A stretch of DNA of 64,000 bases from DASTFY01 sp963813375 (lineage in GTDB: Bacteria; Actinomycetota; Acidimicrobiia; Acidimicrobiales; Ilumatobacteraceae). Shown here piece by piece: positions 27,640-35,720 of the stretch (its first letter is position 1; each line of letters starts with the position of its first letter). The position numbers were made by a program, and so were the translations under genes. The notes below the pieces were generated by a model, which was not told where the DNA came from, made no database searches, and saw nothing but the letters and a program-made list of their open reading frames with translations. Where the stretch lies: positions 62,001 to 126,000 of the forward strand of contig CAWEYT010000022.1 in the NCBI GenBank assembly GCA_963813375.1. Reading direction: 5' to 3'.

Positions 27640-28305
27640 ATGGCTGATCCGTACAAGGCCAGGGCGCCGTTCGCACCGTGGGACCGGCGCGAGCTGCCAG
27701 GGCTGTTCGACGTCGAGGAGTCGGCGCGCCGGGTCGGCAACTACAAGTGGGCCGAGATGAGGCTGTTCGAGGCGTTGGGCGGCTGGGTGGCGACCGTCCC
27801 CGAGCTCGACGTGAAGATGCGCCTCGGCACCCATTGCTACAAGCACGCCTGGCACGCGGAGCTGTGGCACAAGCGGCTCCCCGAGCTGCGCGAGATGAAC
27901 CCCGATCGCATGACGAAGCCGGCCAACGAGGCCATGGAGCGATTCGTCGAGGCGCTGACCGAACCGGAGGCGCCCGAGCTCACGCTCGAGAAGCTGGTCG
28001 GGGTGTACCGGGTGTTCATCCCGCGCTTCGTCGCCGCCTACACCTTCCATCTCAACGGCACCAGCGAGATCACGGACGCACCCACGATCCGCTCGCTCAA
28101 GTTCATCCTCCAGGACGAGCACGACGACTGGCGCGAAGGCGAGATGATGATCCAGTCGCTGCTGGAGGGCCCGGACGACGTGGCACGCGCCACGGCGCGC
28201 CAGGCCCATCTGGAGGCCATCATGGTGGAGGCCGGAGGCATCGCCGGGCCGGGCTCGATCGGTGCCGCCGAACCATCGGACACGGCAGTGAGCAGCGCGG
28301 TCTGA
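27640..28305 (+). CDS. Ferritin-like fold protein, unknown function
   Basis: 221 aa from ATG 27640 with a clear AGGAGGGG RBS. All-helical; candidate metal ligands are WAEMRLFEALGG (Glu), CYKHAWHAELWHKR (His/Glu) and FILQDEHDDWREGEMM (Glu/His). These are spaced as in four-helix diiron proteins. No signal peptide or TM segment. It lies between the ABC1 kinase and a second ferritin-like gene, all on one strand. The exact family is not recognised; the fold assignment is an inference from the ligand pattern. Confidence 0.7.
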   Translation: MADPYKARAPFAPWDRRELPGLFDVEESARRVGNYKWAEMRLFEALGGWVATVPELDVKMRLGTHCYKHAWHAELWHKRLPELREMNPDRMTKPANEAMERFVEALTEPEAPELTLEKLVGVYRVFIPRFVAAYTFHLNGTSEITDAPTIRSLKFILQDEHDDWREGEMMIQSLLEGPDDVARATARQAHLEAIMVEAGGIAGPGSIGAAEPSDTAVSSAV

Positions 28306-28320
28306 CCGGCCGTTTCGGCA

Positions 28321-28367
28321 CGGAGGTGTCCCGAAGTGACACGTGATGTCACGTTCTGACACCTCCG
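28321..28367. promoter_or_regulatory. Symmetric 47-bp interrupted palindrome between the ferritin-like genes
   Basis: Outer arms CGGAGGTGTC (28321-28330) and GACACCTCCG (28358-28367) are perfect 10-bp inverted repeats. Inner arms GTGAC (28336-28340) and GTCAC (28348-28352) share exactly the same centre at 28344. It contains four TGTC/TGAC-like half-sites and no T-run follows, so a regulator operator or RNA structure fits better than a terminator. It ends 15 bp before the RBS of the gene at 28396. Confidence 0.55.
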
Positions 28368-28395
28368 TTCGGATTTGGACATAGGAGGGACCAAC

Positions 28396-29244
28396 ATGCG
28401 TCGTTTCTTCCCCGTCGAGGAGCTCGCTCGGGACGAGCGCTTCCACCGCATCACCATGCGGGACCGCATGTCCGACCCACGCACCGCGATGATCGGCCCG
28501 CGGGACGGGTCACGGCCCTCCTCGAACCGGCTGAGCCCGTCGCGCCCCGACGCGTCGGACGCGGCCAGGGCCCTCATGCACGGCATCTTCGTCGGCGAGA
28601 TCCAGGCCCTCGAAGGCGCGGGCCGGACCTGCTTCGACTTCACGACGGACGAGGCACCGTTCGCCCTCAAGCTCGACATGGCCCGCCAGTGCTGGGACGA
28701 GGCGCGCCACGTGGAGATCAGCGTCAAGCTGGCCGACTGGATGGGCAGCGAGATCGGTCAGTACGCCGAGAACACCGTCCTGTTCGAGGCGGCCTGCAGC
28801 GCCGATCCGGTCCTGCGGCTGGCCGGGGTCAACCGGGCGCTGGAGGGCCTGGCCATCGACGTCTTCACCACCATGAAGGACTTCGGCGACGTCGCCGGCG
28901 ACCCGTACCTCGAGTTCTGCGAGGACTGGATGCTGGCCGACGAGGTGACCCACGTGAAGATGGGCTCGGACTGGCTCCGCAAGGTGACCGAGGGCGATCC
29001 CGAGCGACGGGCCAAGGCCCTCGAGTTCCAGGGCGTCGTGGACAAGCTGTTCTCGTACGGCGGGGCGCGGTCGGAATCCGACGAGTCGCCCATCGGGCTC
29101 GCCCGCCGGTTCCGTGAGCTGGCCGGGTTCAGCGACGACGAGATCGACGAGATCGCCGACGTGTCCATGGCCGCCCTCGGCGAGCGCAAGCAGCAGGCCG
29201 CCCGGCTGCAGGCCGAGGCTGCCGCCCAGTTCGCCGGCGCGTGA
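28396..29244 (+). CDS. Ferritin-like protein (DUF455-type)
   Basis: 282 aa from ATG 28396 with TAGGAGGG upstream. Helical bundle with conserved-looking metal ligands: GEIQALEGAGRTCFDF, MARQCWDEARHVEI (E-x-x-H), NRALEGLAIDVFTTMKD and LADEVTHVKMGSDW (E-x-x-H). Two E-x-x-H pairs plus two further Glu are what a carboxylate-bridged diiron site needs. The C-terminal part (GLARRFRELAGFSDDEIDEI) is charged. Substrate unknown. Its own RBS and the palindrome upstream suggest separate control from the first ferritin-like gene. An upstream in-frame start at 28375 lies before the RBS and is rejected. Confidence 0.78.
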   Translation: MRRFFPVEELARDERFHRITMRDRMSDPRTAMIGPRDGSRPSSNRLSPSRPDASDAARALMHGIFVGEIQALEGAGRTCFDFTTDEAPFALKLDMARQCWDEARHVEISVKLADWMGSEIGQYAENTVLFEAACSADPVLRLAGVNRALEGLAIDVFTTMKDFGDVAGDPYLEFCEDWMLADEVTHVKMGSDWLRKVTEGDPERRAKALEFQGVVDKLFSYGGARSESDESPIGLARRFRELAGFSDDEIDEIADVSMAALGERKQQAARLQAEAAAQFAGA

Positions 29245-29301
29245 CGTGGTCGGGGCTGAATGAGCTGGGGCACTCGGCACCCCGCTGACTAGGTTCGAGA
29301 C

Positions 29302-29856
29302 ATGGCCGTCACCGTCCTACCGGAGCAGTTCTCGATGGTGCTGTTCGACGCGGACGGCATCAGGTCGTGTGCCGAGGCTCTGCTCGACTGCTTGGGGATG
29401 GCCGAGCGAGATCTGCGCATCGAGGTCGACGAGAGCACTCCGATCGCGCGGGTGCAGAGCGAGCTGGGCGATCCCATCGTCGTGCGCGCCGAGAGCGGCG
29501 CCTTCGAGGACACCCGGCGGCCCCGCCACCTCTCCGCGGTCGCCGTCAACACCGCCCTCGGGCGGACGCTCCTGCGTGTCCGGGACCGGTTGTCGGGCAC
29601 GTTCGACGACGCCCCCGCTGACAGCGAGCTGAGCCTCGCGTACGTGGCCGCGTGGGACACCTACGCCGTGGGCCGGCTGGCCCGCCTCGGCTATCCGGTC
29701 CACCAGCCCCGGTGGATCTACAACTTCCGCAACCGGCACGGCTTCACCGACCGCGCCGACGATGCGTTCGCCCGCATCTGGGAGGCCGACGACCTCTCCT
29801 GGGAGGACCTCTCGGCGCTGTCCGACGGTGCCGCGGCCACGGCTGCGGCTGTCTGA
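29302..29856 (+). CDS. Conserved hypothetical protein, unknown function
   Basis: 184 aa from ATG 29302. The N-terminal half (EQFSMVLFDADGIRSCAEALL) and middle (VAVNTALGRTLLRVRDRL) look globular alpha/beta. The C-terminal half has WDTYAVGRLARLGYPVHQP, IYNFRNRHGFTDRADDAFA and an acidic end. No TM, signal peptide or known motif. It follows the DUF455-type gene by 57 bp and precedes an epoxide-hydrolase-like gene by 15 bp, so an operon is plausible. Confidence 0.65.
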   Translation: MAVTVLPEQFSMVLFDADGIRSCAEALLDCLGMAERDLRIEVDESTPIARVQSELGDPIVVRAESGAFEDTRRPRHLSAVAVNTALGRTLLRVRDRLSGTFDDAPADSELSLAYVAAWDTYAVGRLARLGYPVHQPRWIYNFRNRHGFTDRADDAFARIWEADDLSWEDLSALSDGAAATAAAV

Positions 29857-29871
29857 CCCGCCGTCCCGCCC

Positions 29872-30828
29872 GTGAGAGCGCGCCGGGCGGCCGTGAACGG
29901 CGTCGAGCTCGACCTGCTGGAATCCGGTGACCCCGGAGCACCACCGGTCATCCTCGCCCACGGCTTCCCCGAGACATCGTGGTCCTGGCGCCACCAGCTT
30001 CCGGTGCTGGCCGACGCCGGCTACCACGCCATCGCCCCCGACCAGCGCGGCTACGCCGGATCGTCCCGACCCGATCGCGTCGAGGACTACGGCATCGAGT
30101 CGCTCTGCGGCGACCTGATCGCGCTCCTCGACGAGACAGGCCACGAGCAGGCCGTGTTCGTCGGCCACGACTGGGGCGCGCTGATCGTGTGGGACCTCGC
30201 CCGCCTCCACCCCGAGCGCGTCCGGGCGGTGGTCGGCGTCAGCGTGCCGTACACCTTCTGGCCCGGCCGGCCCACCGAGTTCCTCCGGATGCTCATGGGC
30301 GACCGCTTCTTCTACATCCTCTACTTCCAGCCCGTCGGCCCGGCCGAGGCCGAGCTCGAGGCGGACCCACGAGCGACGATGGCCAAGGTGCTGTGGGGTG
30401 GGTCGGGTGAGGGTTTCCACGCTCCGACCGAGATTCCTCCCGCCGAGGGCACGGGATTCCTCACGCGGGCCGCCGAGCCGCCGCCGTTGCCATGGCCCTG
30501 GCTGACCGAGGACGACCTGGGCCGGTACGCGGCCGCCTTCGAGCAGTCCGGCTTCTTCGGTCCGATCAGCTACTACCGCAACCTGGACGCCAACTACGAC
30601 CTGCTCGCCGACCGTCCGGCGTCGCTCCTCACCATGCCGAGCTGCCACATCTCGGGCGACAAGGACCTCGTCCTCCTGATGGCGGCCGGGGCGGACGAGC
30701 GCATGGCGGCCGAGCTGCCCGGGTACCGGGGGCAGACCCTGCTGCCCGGGGTCGGACACTGGACGCAGCAGGAAGGTCCGGACGCGTTCAACGACGCGCT
30801 CCTGGCCTTCCTGACCGGTCTCGACTAG
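29872..30828 (+). CDS. Alpha/beta hydrolase, epoxide hydrolase type
   Basis: 318 aa from GTG 29872 (GTG 29893 possible). Oxyanion motif HGFPETSWSWRHQ, DQRGYAGSSRP, nucleophile Asp in VGHDWGALI (Asp instead of Ser marks epoxide hydrolases or haloalkane dehalogenases), lid Tyr candidates in GPISYYRNLD, acid in SGDKDLV and catalytic His in GVGHWTQQE. Such enzymes open epoxides with water through an Asp-ester intermediate. It is the last gene of this rightward group and converges on the sigma-factor gene. Confidence 0.9.
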   Translation: MRARRAAVNGVELDLLESGDPGAPPVILAHGFPETSWSWRHQLPVLADAGYHAIAPDQRGYAGSSRPDRVEDYGIESLCGDLIALLDETGHEQAVFVGHDWGALIVWDLARLHPERVRAVVGVSVPYTFWPGRPTEFLRMLMGDRFFYILYFQPVGPAEAELEADPRATMAKVLWGGSGEGFHAPTEIPPAEGTGFLTRAAEPPPLPWPWLTEDDLGRYAAAFEQSGFFGPISYYRNLDANYDLLADRPASLLTMPSCHISGDKDLVLLMAAGADERMAAELPGYRGQTLLPGVGHWTQQEGPDAFNDALLAFLTGLD

Positions 30829-30858
30829 ACGCCGCGGGCCCGTGCGCCGCCGGGCCCG

Positions 30859-32133
30859 TCAGCCCGGCCGGCGTAGGTCCTCGAGACGGCGCTGCAGGAA
30901 CCGGGCCTCCGGTCCGGTGGGGCTCAGCGCCAGCGCCCGCTCGTAGGCGGCCCGCGCCTCGGCGGGACGGTCGAGCCGGCGCAGGAGGTCGGCCCTGGTC
31001 GAGTGGAGGACGTGCTGGTCCTCGAGCGCTCCTGCCGCGGCCAGCTCGTCGACCAGGGCCAGGCCGACAGCCGGTCCGTCGGCCATCGCGATCGCCACCG
31101 CCCGGTTGAGCGACACCACGGGCGAGGGGGCGATGCGGGAGAGCAGGCCGTAGAGCCCGGCGATGTCGACCCAGTCCGTCTCCTCGGCCGACGGCGCGTT
31201 GGTGTGGCACGCCGCGATGGCGGCCTCGAGCTGGTACGGCCCGATGCGCCGCTGGCTCAGCGCCCGCTCCAGCCGCTCGGAGCCGAGCGCGATCTGGCCC
31301 CGGTCCCACAGCCCCCGGTCCTGGTCGGCCAGGAGCACCAGCTCGCCCGCGGCGTCCAGGCGAGCCGCGCGCCGGGCGTCGTGCAGCAGCATGAGGGCCA
31401 CGAGCCCGTCGACCTCGGGTTCGCCCGGCACGAGGTCACCCAGCACCCGGGCCAGGCGAATCGCCTCGGCACACAGATCGTGGCGGATCAGCTGGTCGCC
31501 GGCCGAGGCCCGGTAGCCCTCGTTGAACACGAGGTAGAGCACGTGGAGCACGGCATCGAGTCGCTCGGCGCGCTGCGCCGCCGCCGGGACGGCGAAGGGG
31601 ATGCCGGCGGCGAGGATCTTGCGCTTGGCCCGCACCAGCCGCTGGGCCATCGTCGCCTCGGGCACGAGGAAGGCGCGAGCGATCTCGGCGGTCGTCAGCC
31701 CTCCCGACGTGCGCAGGGTGAGCGCCACCTGGGCCTCCGGCGAGAGGGCCGGATGGCAGCAGGTGAAGATCAGGCGGAGCTGGTCATCAGCGATGGCGTC
31801 CATGTCGAGCGCTTCCACGACGTCGGCCGGATCCGGCGGAGCCTGGTGCACCGGGACCTCGCGACGGATGGCGGCTTCCTCCTTCGGGCCACGTCGGGCC
31901 TCCCGCCGAGTCCGGTCGAGGGCCCGACGGCGGGCGACGGTCAGGAGCCAGGCGACCGGGTTGTCCGGCTCGCCATCACGGGGCCACCGCTCGAGCGCGA
32001 CGACGATGGCCTCCTGCAGCGCGTCCTCGGCGGCGTCGAAGTCGCGCAGCATCCGGATGAGCGGCCCGAGGACCTGCCCGGCGTGAGCGCGGTACAGGCC
32101 CGCGAGCCGCTCGTCCGGGAGGGGGGCTGTCAC
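30859..32133 (-). CDS. ECF42-type RNA polymerase sigma factor with TPR-like C-terminus
   Basis: 424 aa from GTG 32133, overlapping the YCII stop by 4 bases. Region 2: VLGPLIRMLRDFDAAEDALQEA and NPVAWLLTVARRRALDRTRR. Region 4: LTLRTSGGLTTAEIARAFLVPE and MAQRLVRAKRKI. A long C-terminal domain follows with VLYLVFNEGYRAS, LCAEAIRLARVLGDLVP and YGLLSRIAPSPVVSLNRAVA, then TPR-like repeats to RRLEDLRRP. This size and extension define group ECF42, which carries its own regulatory domain instead of a membrane anti-sigma factor and is nearly always paired with YCII/DGPF proteins, as here. Confidence 0.93.
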   Translation of the reverse strand: MTAPLPDERLAGLYRAHAGQVLGPLIRMLRDFDAAEDALQEAIVVALERWPRDGEPDNPVAWLLTVARRRALDRTRREARRGPKEEAAIRREVPVHQAPPDPADVVEALDMDAIADDQLRLIFTCCHPALSPEAQVALTLRTSGGLTTAEIARAFLVPEATMAQRLVRAKRKILAAGIPFAVPAAAQRAERLDAVLHVLYLVFNEGYRASAGDQLIRHDLCAEAIRLARVLGDLVPGEPEVDGLVALMLLHDARRAARLDAAGELVLLADQDRGLWDRGQIALGSERLERALSQRRIGPYQLEAAIAACHTNAPSAEETDWVDIAGLYGLLSRIAPSPVVSLNRAVAIAMADGPAVGLALVDELAAAGALEDQHVLHSTRADLLRRLDRPAEARAAYERALALSPTGPEARFLQRRLEDLRRPG

Positions 32134-32504
32134 CCAGGCCCGGAACCCATGTCCGTGCCCAGCTCCATGACGGGCCGCACCTCGACCGAGCCGCCGTGGG
32201 CACCCGGGATGCGGGCGGCCAGCTCGATCGCGCGGTCGAGGTCCTTGCACTCGACGAGGTAGTACCCGCCGAGGACCTCCTTGGTCTCCGCGAACGGGCC
32301 GTCGGTCGAGGCCGTCCTGCCACCCCGGACGCGCACGGTCGTGGCGGTCTCCACGCCCTGCAGCGGCTCGCCGCTGAGCAGCTCGCCGCTCTCCACGATG
32401 CTCTGGGTGAAGGTGTAGTAGTCGGCCATGATCTTCTGGCCCTCTTCGGGGGTCATCGACTCCGCGAGCGTGGGATCGCCGTAGATGAGGAGCATGTAGC
32501 GCAT
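32130..32504 (-). CDS. YCII-related DGPF-domain protein
   Basis: 124 aa. ATG 32504 (MRYMLLIYGD) is preferred over 32513 because AAGGAAGGA lies nine bases before it. Blocks are KIMADYYTFTQSIVESG, VRVRGGRTASTDGPFAETKEVLGGYYLVE with the DGPF signature, and DRAIELAARIPGA. It partners the ECF42 sigma factor encoded next to it with a GTGA overlap; the biochemical role of the pair is unknown but they are transcribed together in most genomes. Confidence 0.92.
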   Translation of the reverse strand: MRYMLLIYGDPTLAESMTPEEGQKIMADYYTFTQSIVESGELLSGEPLQGVETATTVRVRGGRTASTDGPFAETKEVLGGYYLVECKDLDRAIELAARIPGAHGGSVEVRPVMELGTDMGSGPG

Positions 32505-32592
32505 CAGGTGCATTCCTTCCTTGTCGGTGGACGGTTCGTCCCTCAGACGACGAACGGGGCGGTCGCCGATCGACAGCTCGTCGCCGATCCGC

Positions 32593-32907
32593 TCAGATCA
32601 GGTCGTGGGCGCTGGGGCCGTCCCACAGGTCGATGTCGGGGGGAGCGCTCAGCAGGCCGCGGCAGGACTCCGCCATCTCCACCATCGCCGATGAGTCGAA
32701 GTGGGCCCGCTGCGCTTCGGGACTGTCCCACTTCTGGATCAGGAGGTAGCGACCCGGCGTGGTCACGGAGGCGCAAAGGTCGATGTTGCGACAGGCCGGT
32801 TCCATGCGTGTCAGCACGACGTACTTCGACAGCGCTCCGAGCAGCGGAGCCGGGTCAGCGGCATCGAAGCGCATGGTGACGATCGTGAGCTCGACGTCGT
32901 CTGGCAT
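32593..32907 (-). CDS. Antibiotic biosynthesis monooxygenase-like (ABM) protein
   Basis: 104 aa from ATG 32907. A single ABM ferredoxin-like domain: ELTIVTMRFDAADPAPLLGAL, TRMEPACRNIDLCAS, YLLIQKWDSPEAQRAHFDSSAM and a WDGPS end. Such proteins form dimers and act as cofactor-free quinol monooxygenases or have no known activity. It is 89 bp upstream of the YCII gene on the same strand and may form one unit with the sigma-factor pair. Confidence 0.8.
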   Translation of the reverse strand: MPDDVELTIVTMRFDAADPAPLLGALSKYVVLTRMEPACRNIDLCASVTTPGRYLLIQKWDSPEAQRAHFDSSAMVEMAESCRGLLSAPPDIDLWDGPSAHDLI

Positions 32908-33086
32908 GACGGCGATGCTGCCACGCTGGGGAGGAGCCCGTGACGGGGCTCGCCCAGCGGAGGCGCGGTCACGCTCCGCAGATGGACCGTGGAGGGGGTT
33001 GACCGCACCGGTATCGTGAAGCCGTCCCAATCCCTTGACCCGCCGGCCGGTGCCCGGATCCCGGCCGCCCTTGCGAGGAGCACGTC

Positions 33087-34025
33087 TTGGCCAAGGAGCG
33101 CGTCGAGCGAGATGAAGAAGATCTCGTTCGCCTCTACCTGACCGATATCGGTCAGTACCCGCTGTTGACCAAAGATGACGAAGTCCGCCTGGCCAAGGCC
33201 ATCGAGTTCGGCAAGACCGCGGCCGAGGAGATGGCGCGAGGCGGCAAGGACGTCACGGCCGCGCGCAAGCGCGAGCTGCGGCGGACCGCGCGCGAAGGCG
33301 AAGACGCCGAGCGCACCTTCGTCCAGTCGAACCTGCGGCTCGTCGTGTCGATCGCCAAGAAGTACCAGGCCTCCGGGCTCCCGCTGCTGGACCTCATCCA
33401 GGAGGGGAACCTCGGCCTCATGCACGCCGTCGAGAAGTTCGACTGGCGCAAGGGCTTCAAGTTCTCCACGTACGCCACGTGGTGGATCCGCCAGGCCATC
33501 ACCCGCGGCATCGCCAACACCGGGCGCACCATCCGCCTGCCCGTGCACGCCGGCGACACACTGGCCCGGCTGCAGAAGGCCCGCGCCCGCCTGGAGCTGA
33601 AGTACGGCCGGCCGGCCACGCTGGCCGAGCTGGCGGCCGAGGTCGAGATGCCCGAGGACAAGGTCACCGAGGCGCTCCGCTTCGCCGCCGAGCCGCTCTC
33701 GCTGTCCGAGCCCCTTCGCGAGGACGGCGACGCCGAGCTCGGCGACGTGGTCGAGGACCGCTCCGCCGAATCCCCGTTCGAGGTGGCGGCCACGGCCCTG
33801 CTGCCCGACGAGATCAACCGCCTGCTCGCCCCGCTGGACGAGCGCGAGCGGGAGATCCTGAAGCTGCGCTTCGGGCTCGATCGCGGTGAGCCGCGCACCT
33901 TGGAAGAGGTCGGGGAGCACTTCAACCTGACCCGTGAGCGCATCCGCCAGATCGAGGCCCGCGCCATGTCCAAGCTGCGTCACCCCTCGAGCGACACCGG
34001 CGCTCGCGACCTGCTGGCCGTCTGA
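33087..34025 (+). CDS. SigA/RpoD-family sigma factor (group 2, SigB-like)
   Basis: 312 aa from TTG 33087 with GAGGAG RBS. Region 1.2 DLVRLYLTDIGQYPLLTKDDE, region 2 RTFVQSNLRLVVSIAKKYQ, LIQEGNLGLMHAVEKFDW, FKFSTYATWWIRQAITRGIAN (2.3-2.4, -10 recognition), region 3, and region 4.2 TLEEVGEHFNLTRERIRQIE (-35 recognition). Region 1.1 is absent and the length fits a group 2 principal-like sigma rather than the housekeeping one. The HD/LuxR regulator gene starts 23 bp later on the same strand, so they may be co-transcribed. Confidence 0.93.
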   Translation: MAKERVERDEEDLVRLYLTDIGQYPLLTKDDEVRLAKAIEFGKTAAEEMARGGKDVTAARKRELRRTAREGEDAERTFVQSNLRLVVSIAKKYQASGLPLLDLIQEGNLGLMHAVEKFDWRKGFKFSTYATWWIRQAITRGIANTGRTIRLPVHAGDTLARLQKARARLELKYGRPATLAELAAEVEMPEDKVTEALRFAAEPLSLSEPLREDGDAELGDVVEDRSAESPFEVAATALLPDEINRLLAPLDEREREILKLRFGLDRGEPRTLEEVGEHFNLTRERIRQIEARAMSKLRHPSSDTGARDLLAV

Positions 34026-34048
34026 TCGGGCCGTCCCCGGACGGCGCC

Positions 34049-35599
34049 ATGACCGCAGAGGCTGGCCCGGGGCGGGTCGCCGAGCTCACGGTCGCGCTCT
34101 CGCTGGCCACCGATCTCGGTACGGGTCAGCCGATGGAGCACGGTCTGCGGACGTGCTGGCTGTCGCTGGCCGTGGCACGCGCCCTCGGTCTGGACGACGA
34201 AGATCGATCGTGCGTGTACTACGTCGCGCTGCTGCGGTTCGTGGGCTGCACGGCGGACGCGTCGGAGATCGCCGCGCTGGCGGGCGGCGACGACGTGGCG
34301 CTCAACGCCGCGATGGCGCCCGCGTTGATGGCCCAACCGGGTGAAGGCCTGCGCCACTTCGTGCGCCATCTGGCTGACGACCAGCCGGTGCCTCGCCGCG
34401 TCGGGTTGGTTGCCCGCGCGCTCACCGACACCGGCCTCGAGGCACGCAGCGCTGCGGCTCACTGCGAGGTGGCGGCCCGGTTGGCCCGACGGCTCGGGCT
34501 GGATGATGCCGTCTGCGACTCACTGGCCCACGCCTTCGAACGGTGGGACGGCAGGGGCCATCCGGCAGGCCTGGCCGGCGACGAGGTGCCGGTGGCCGTG
34601 CGGATCGTCGCCGCCGCCCGCGACGCCGAGCTGTTCGCCCGCGCCGGGTGGCCGGCCGCCGTCGAGGTGCTGTCGCGCCGGCGCGGCCACGGTTACGACC
34701 CCGCGGTGGTCGATGCGCTGGTGGACGAAGGCCAGGGCTGGCTGGCCGAGCTCGGCGACGATCCGTGTGCGCAGGTGCTCGACGCGGAGCCGGCGCCGAC
34801 ACGCACGATCGGGGCCGACCGACTCGACGCGGCGCTGAGCGCCATCGCCGACTTCTCCGACCTCAAGTCACCGTGGTTCCGCGGGCACTCGGCCGGCGTT
34901 GCCCACCTCACCGCCGCCGCTGCTGAAGCCGCCGGTCTGCCACCGGCCGAGGGGGCGACGTTGGGCCGGGCGGCGCTGGTGCACGACGTCGGCCAGGTCG
35001 GGATCCCGAGCGGGGTCTGGGATCGCCCGGCCGCGCTGACCACCGAGCAGTGGGAACGCGTCCGGCTGCACCCGTACCTGAGCGAACGCGTCCTCGGTCG
35101 CTGCGCGTCCACGGCCCCGTTCGCGGTCCTGGCCGGCCATCACCACGAGCGCGCCGACAGTTCCGGCTACCACCGCGGCCTCGGCGGTGACCGCCTCGAC
35201 ATCGGTGTGCGGCTGCTCGCGGCAGCCGACGCGTACCACGCCATGACCGAAGCCCGCCCACACCGGCCCGCACTCCGTCCGGCCGATGCCGCCGCGCAGC
35301 TCCGCGACGAGGTCGACGCCGGGCGCTTCGGGCGCGTCGAGGTGGATGCCGTCCTCGCCGCGGCCGGTCACGCCGGCACCTCGGCGCGGACCGAGCATCC
35401 CGCTGGGCTCACGACCCGCGAGGTCGAGGTGTTGCGGCTCATCGCCCGCGGCCACGCGAACAAGCAGGTGGCGCGCGAGCTCGGGATCACGCCGAAGACG
35501 GTCGGCCACCACGTCGAGCACATCTACGCCAAGGCCGGCGTCACGACCCGGGCGGGGGCGACGCTCTTCGCCATGGAAAACGGGCTGCTCGCACGCTGA
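34049..35599 (+). CDS. Tandem HD / HD-GYP-like domains fused to a LuxR-type HTH
   Basis: 516 aa. The first domain (about 20-260) looks like a degenerate HD-GYP: EHGLRTCWLSLAVA, YYVALLRFVGC and AFERWDGRGHPAGLAGDEVP. The second (about 265-430) keeps GHSAGVAHLTAAAAEAAGL, the HD pair in LVHDVGQVGIPSGVW, and HHHERADSSGYHRG, a GYH variant of GYP. It ends with a LuxR HTH: LTTREVEVLRLIARGHANKQVARELGITPKTVGHH. HD-GYP domains hydrolyse cyclic dinucleotides. The fusion suggests a transcription factor that senses or degrades such a nucleotide; that is inference. Confidence 0.83.
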   Translation: MTAEAGPGRVAELTVALSLATDLGTGQPMEHGLRTCWLSLAVARALGLDDEDRSCVYYVALLRFVGCTADASEIAALAGGDDVALNAAMAPALMAQPGEGLRHFVRHLADDQPVPRRVGLVARALTDTGLEARSAAAHCEVAARLARRLGLDDAVCDSLAHAFERWDGRGHPAGLAGDEVPVAVRIVAAARDAELFARAGWPAAVEVLSRRRGHGYDPAVVDALVDEGQGWLAELGDDPCAQVLDAEPAPTRTIGADRLDAALSAIADFSDLKSPWFRGHSAGVAHLTAAAAEAAGLPPAEGATLGRAALVHDVGQVGIPSGVWDRPAALTTEQWERVRLHPYLSERVLGRCASTAPFAVLAGHHHERADSSGYHRGLGGDRLDIGVRLLAAADAYHAMTEARPHRPALRPADAAAQLRDEVDAGRFGRVEVDAVLAAAGHAGTSARTEHPAGLTTREVEVLRLIARGHANKQVARELGITPKTVGHHVEHIYAKAGVTTRAGATLFAMENGLLAR

Positions 35600-35720
35600 C
35601 CGCCCGGCCTGTGACGACAATGGGGTGAACACCCGATTGCCGGGGCGACCATCCACGCTCATCATCGTGGTGCGGATCGGTCCGTCCGGCCAGCGCCGGC
35701 CGCCGCAGAGGAGGCCGACG

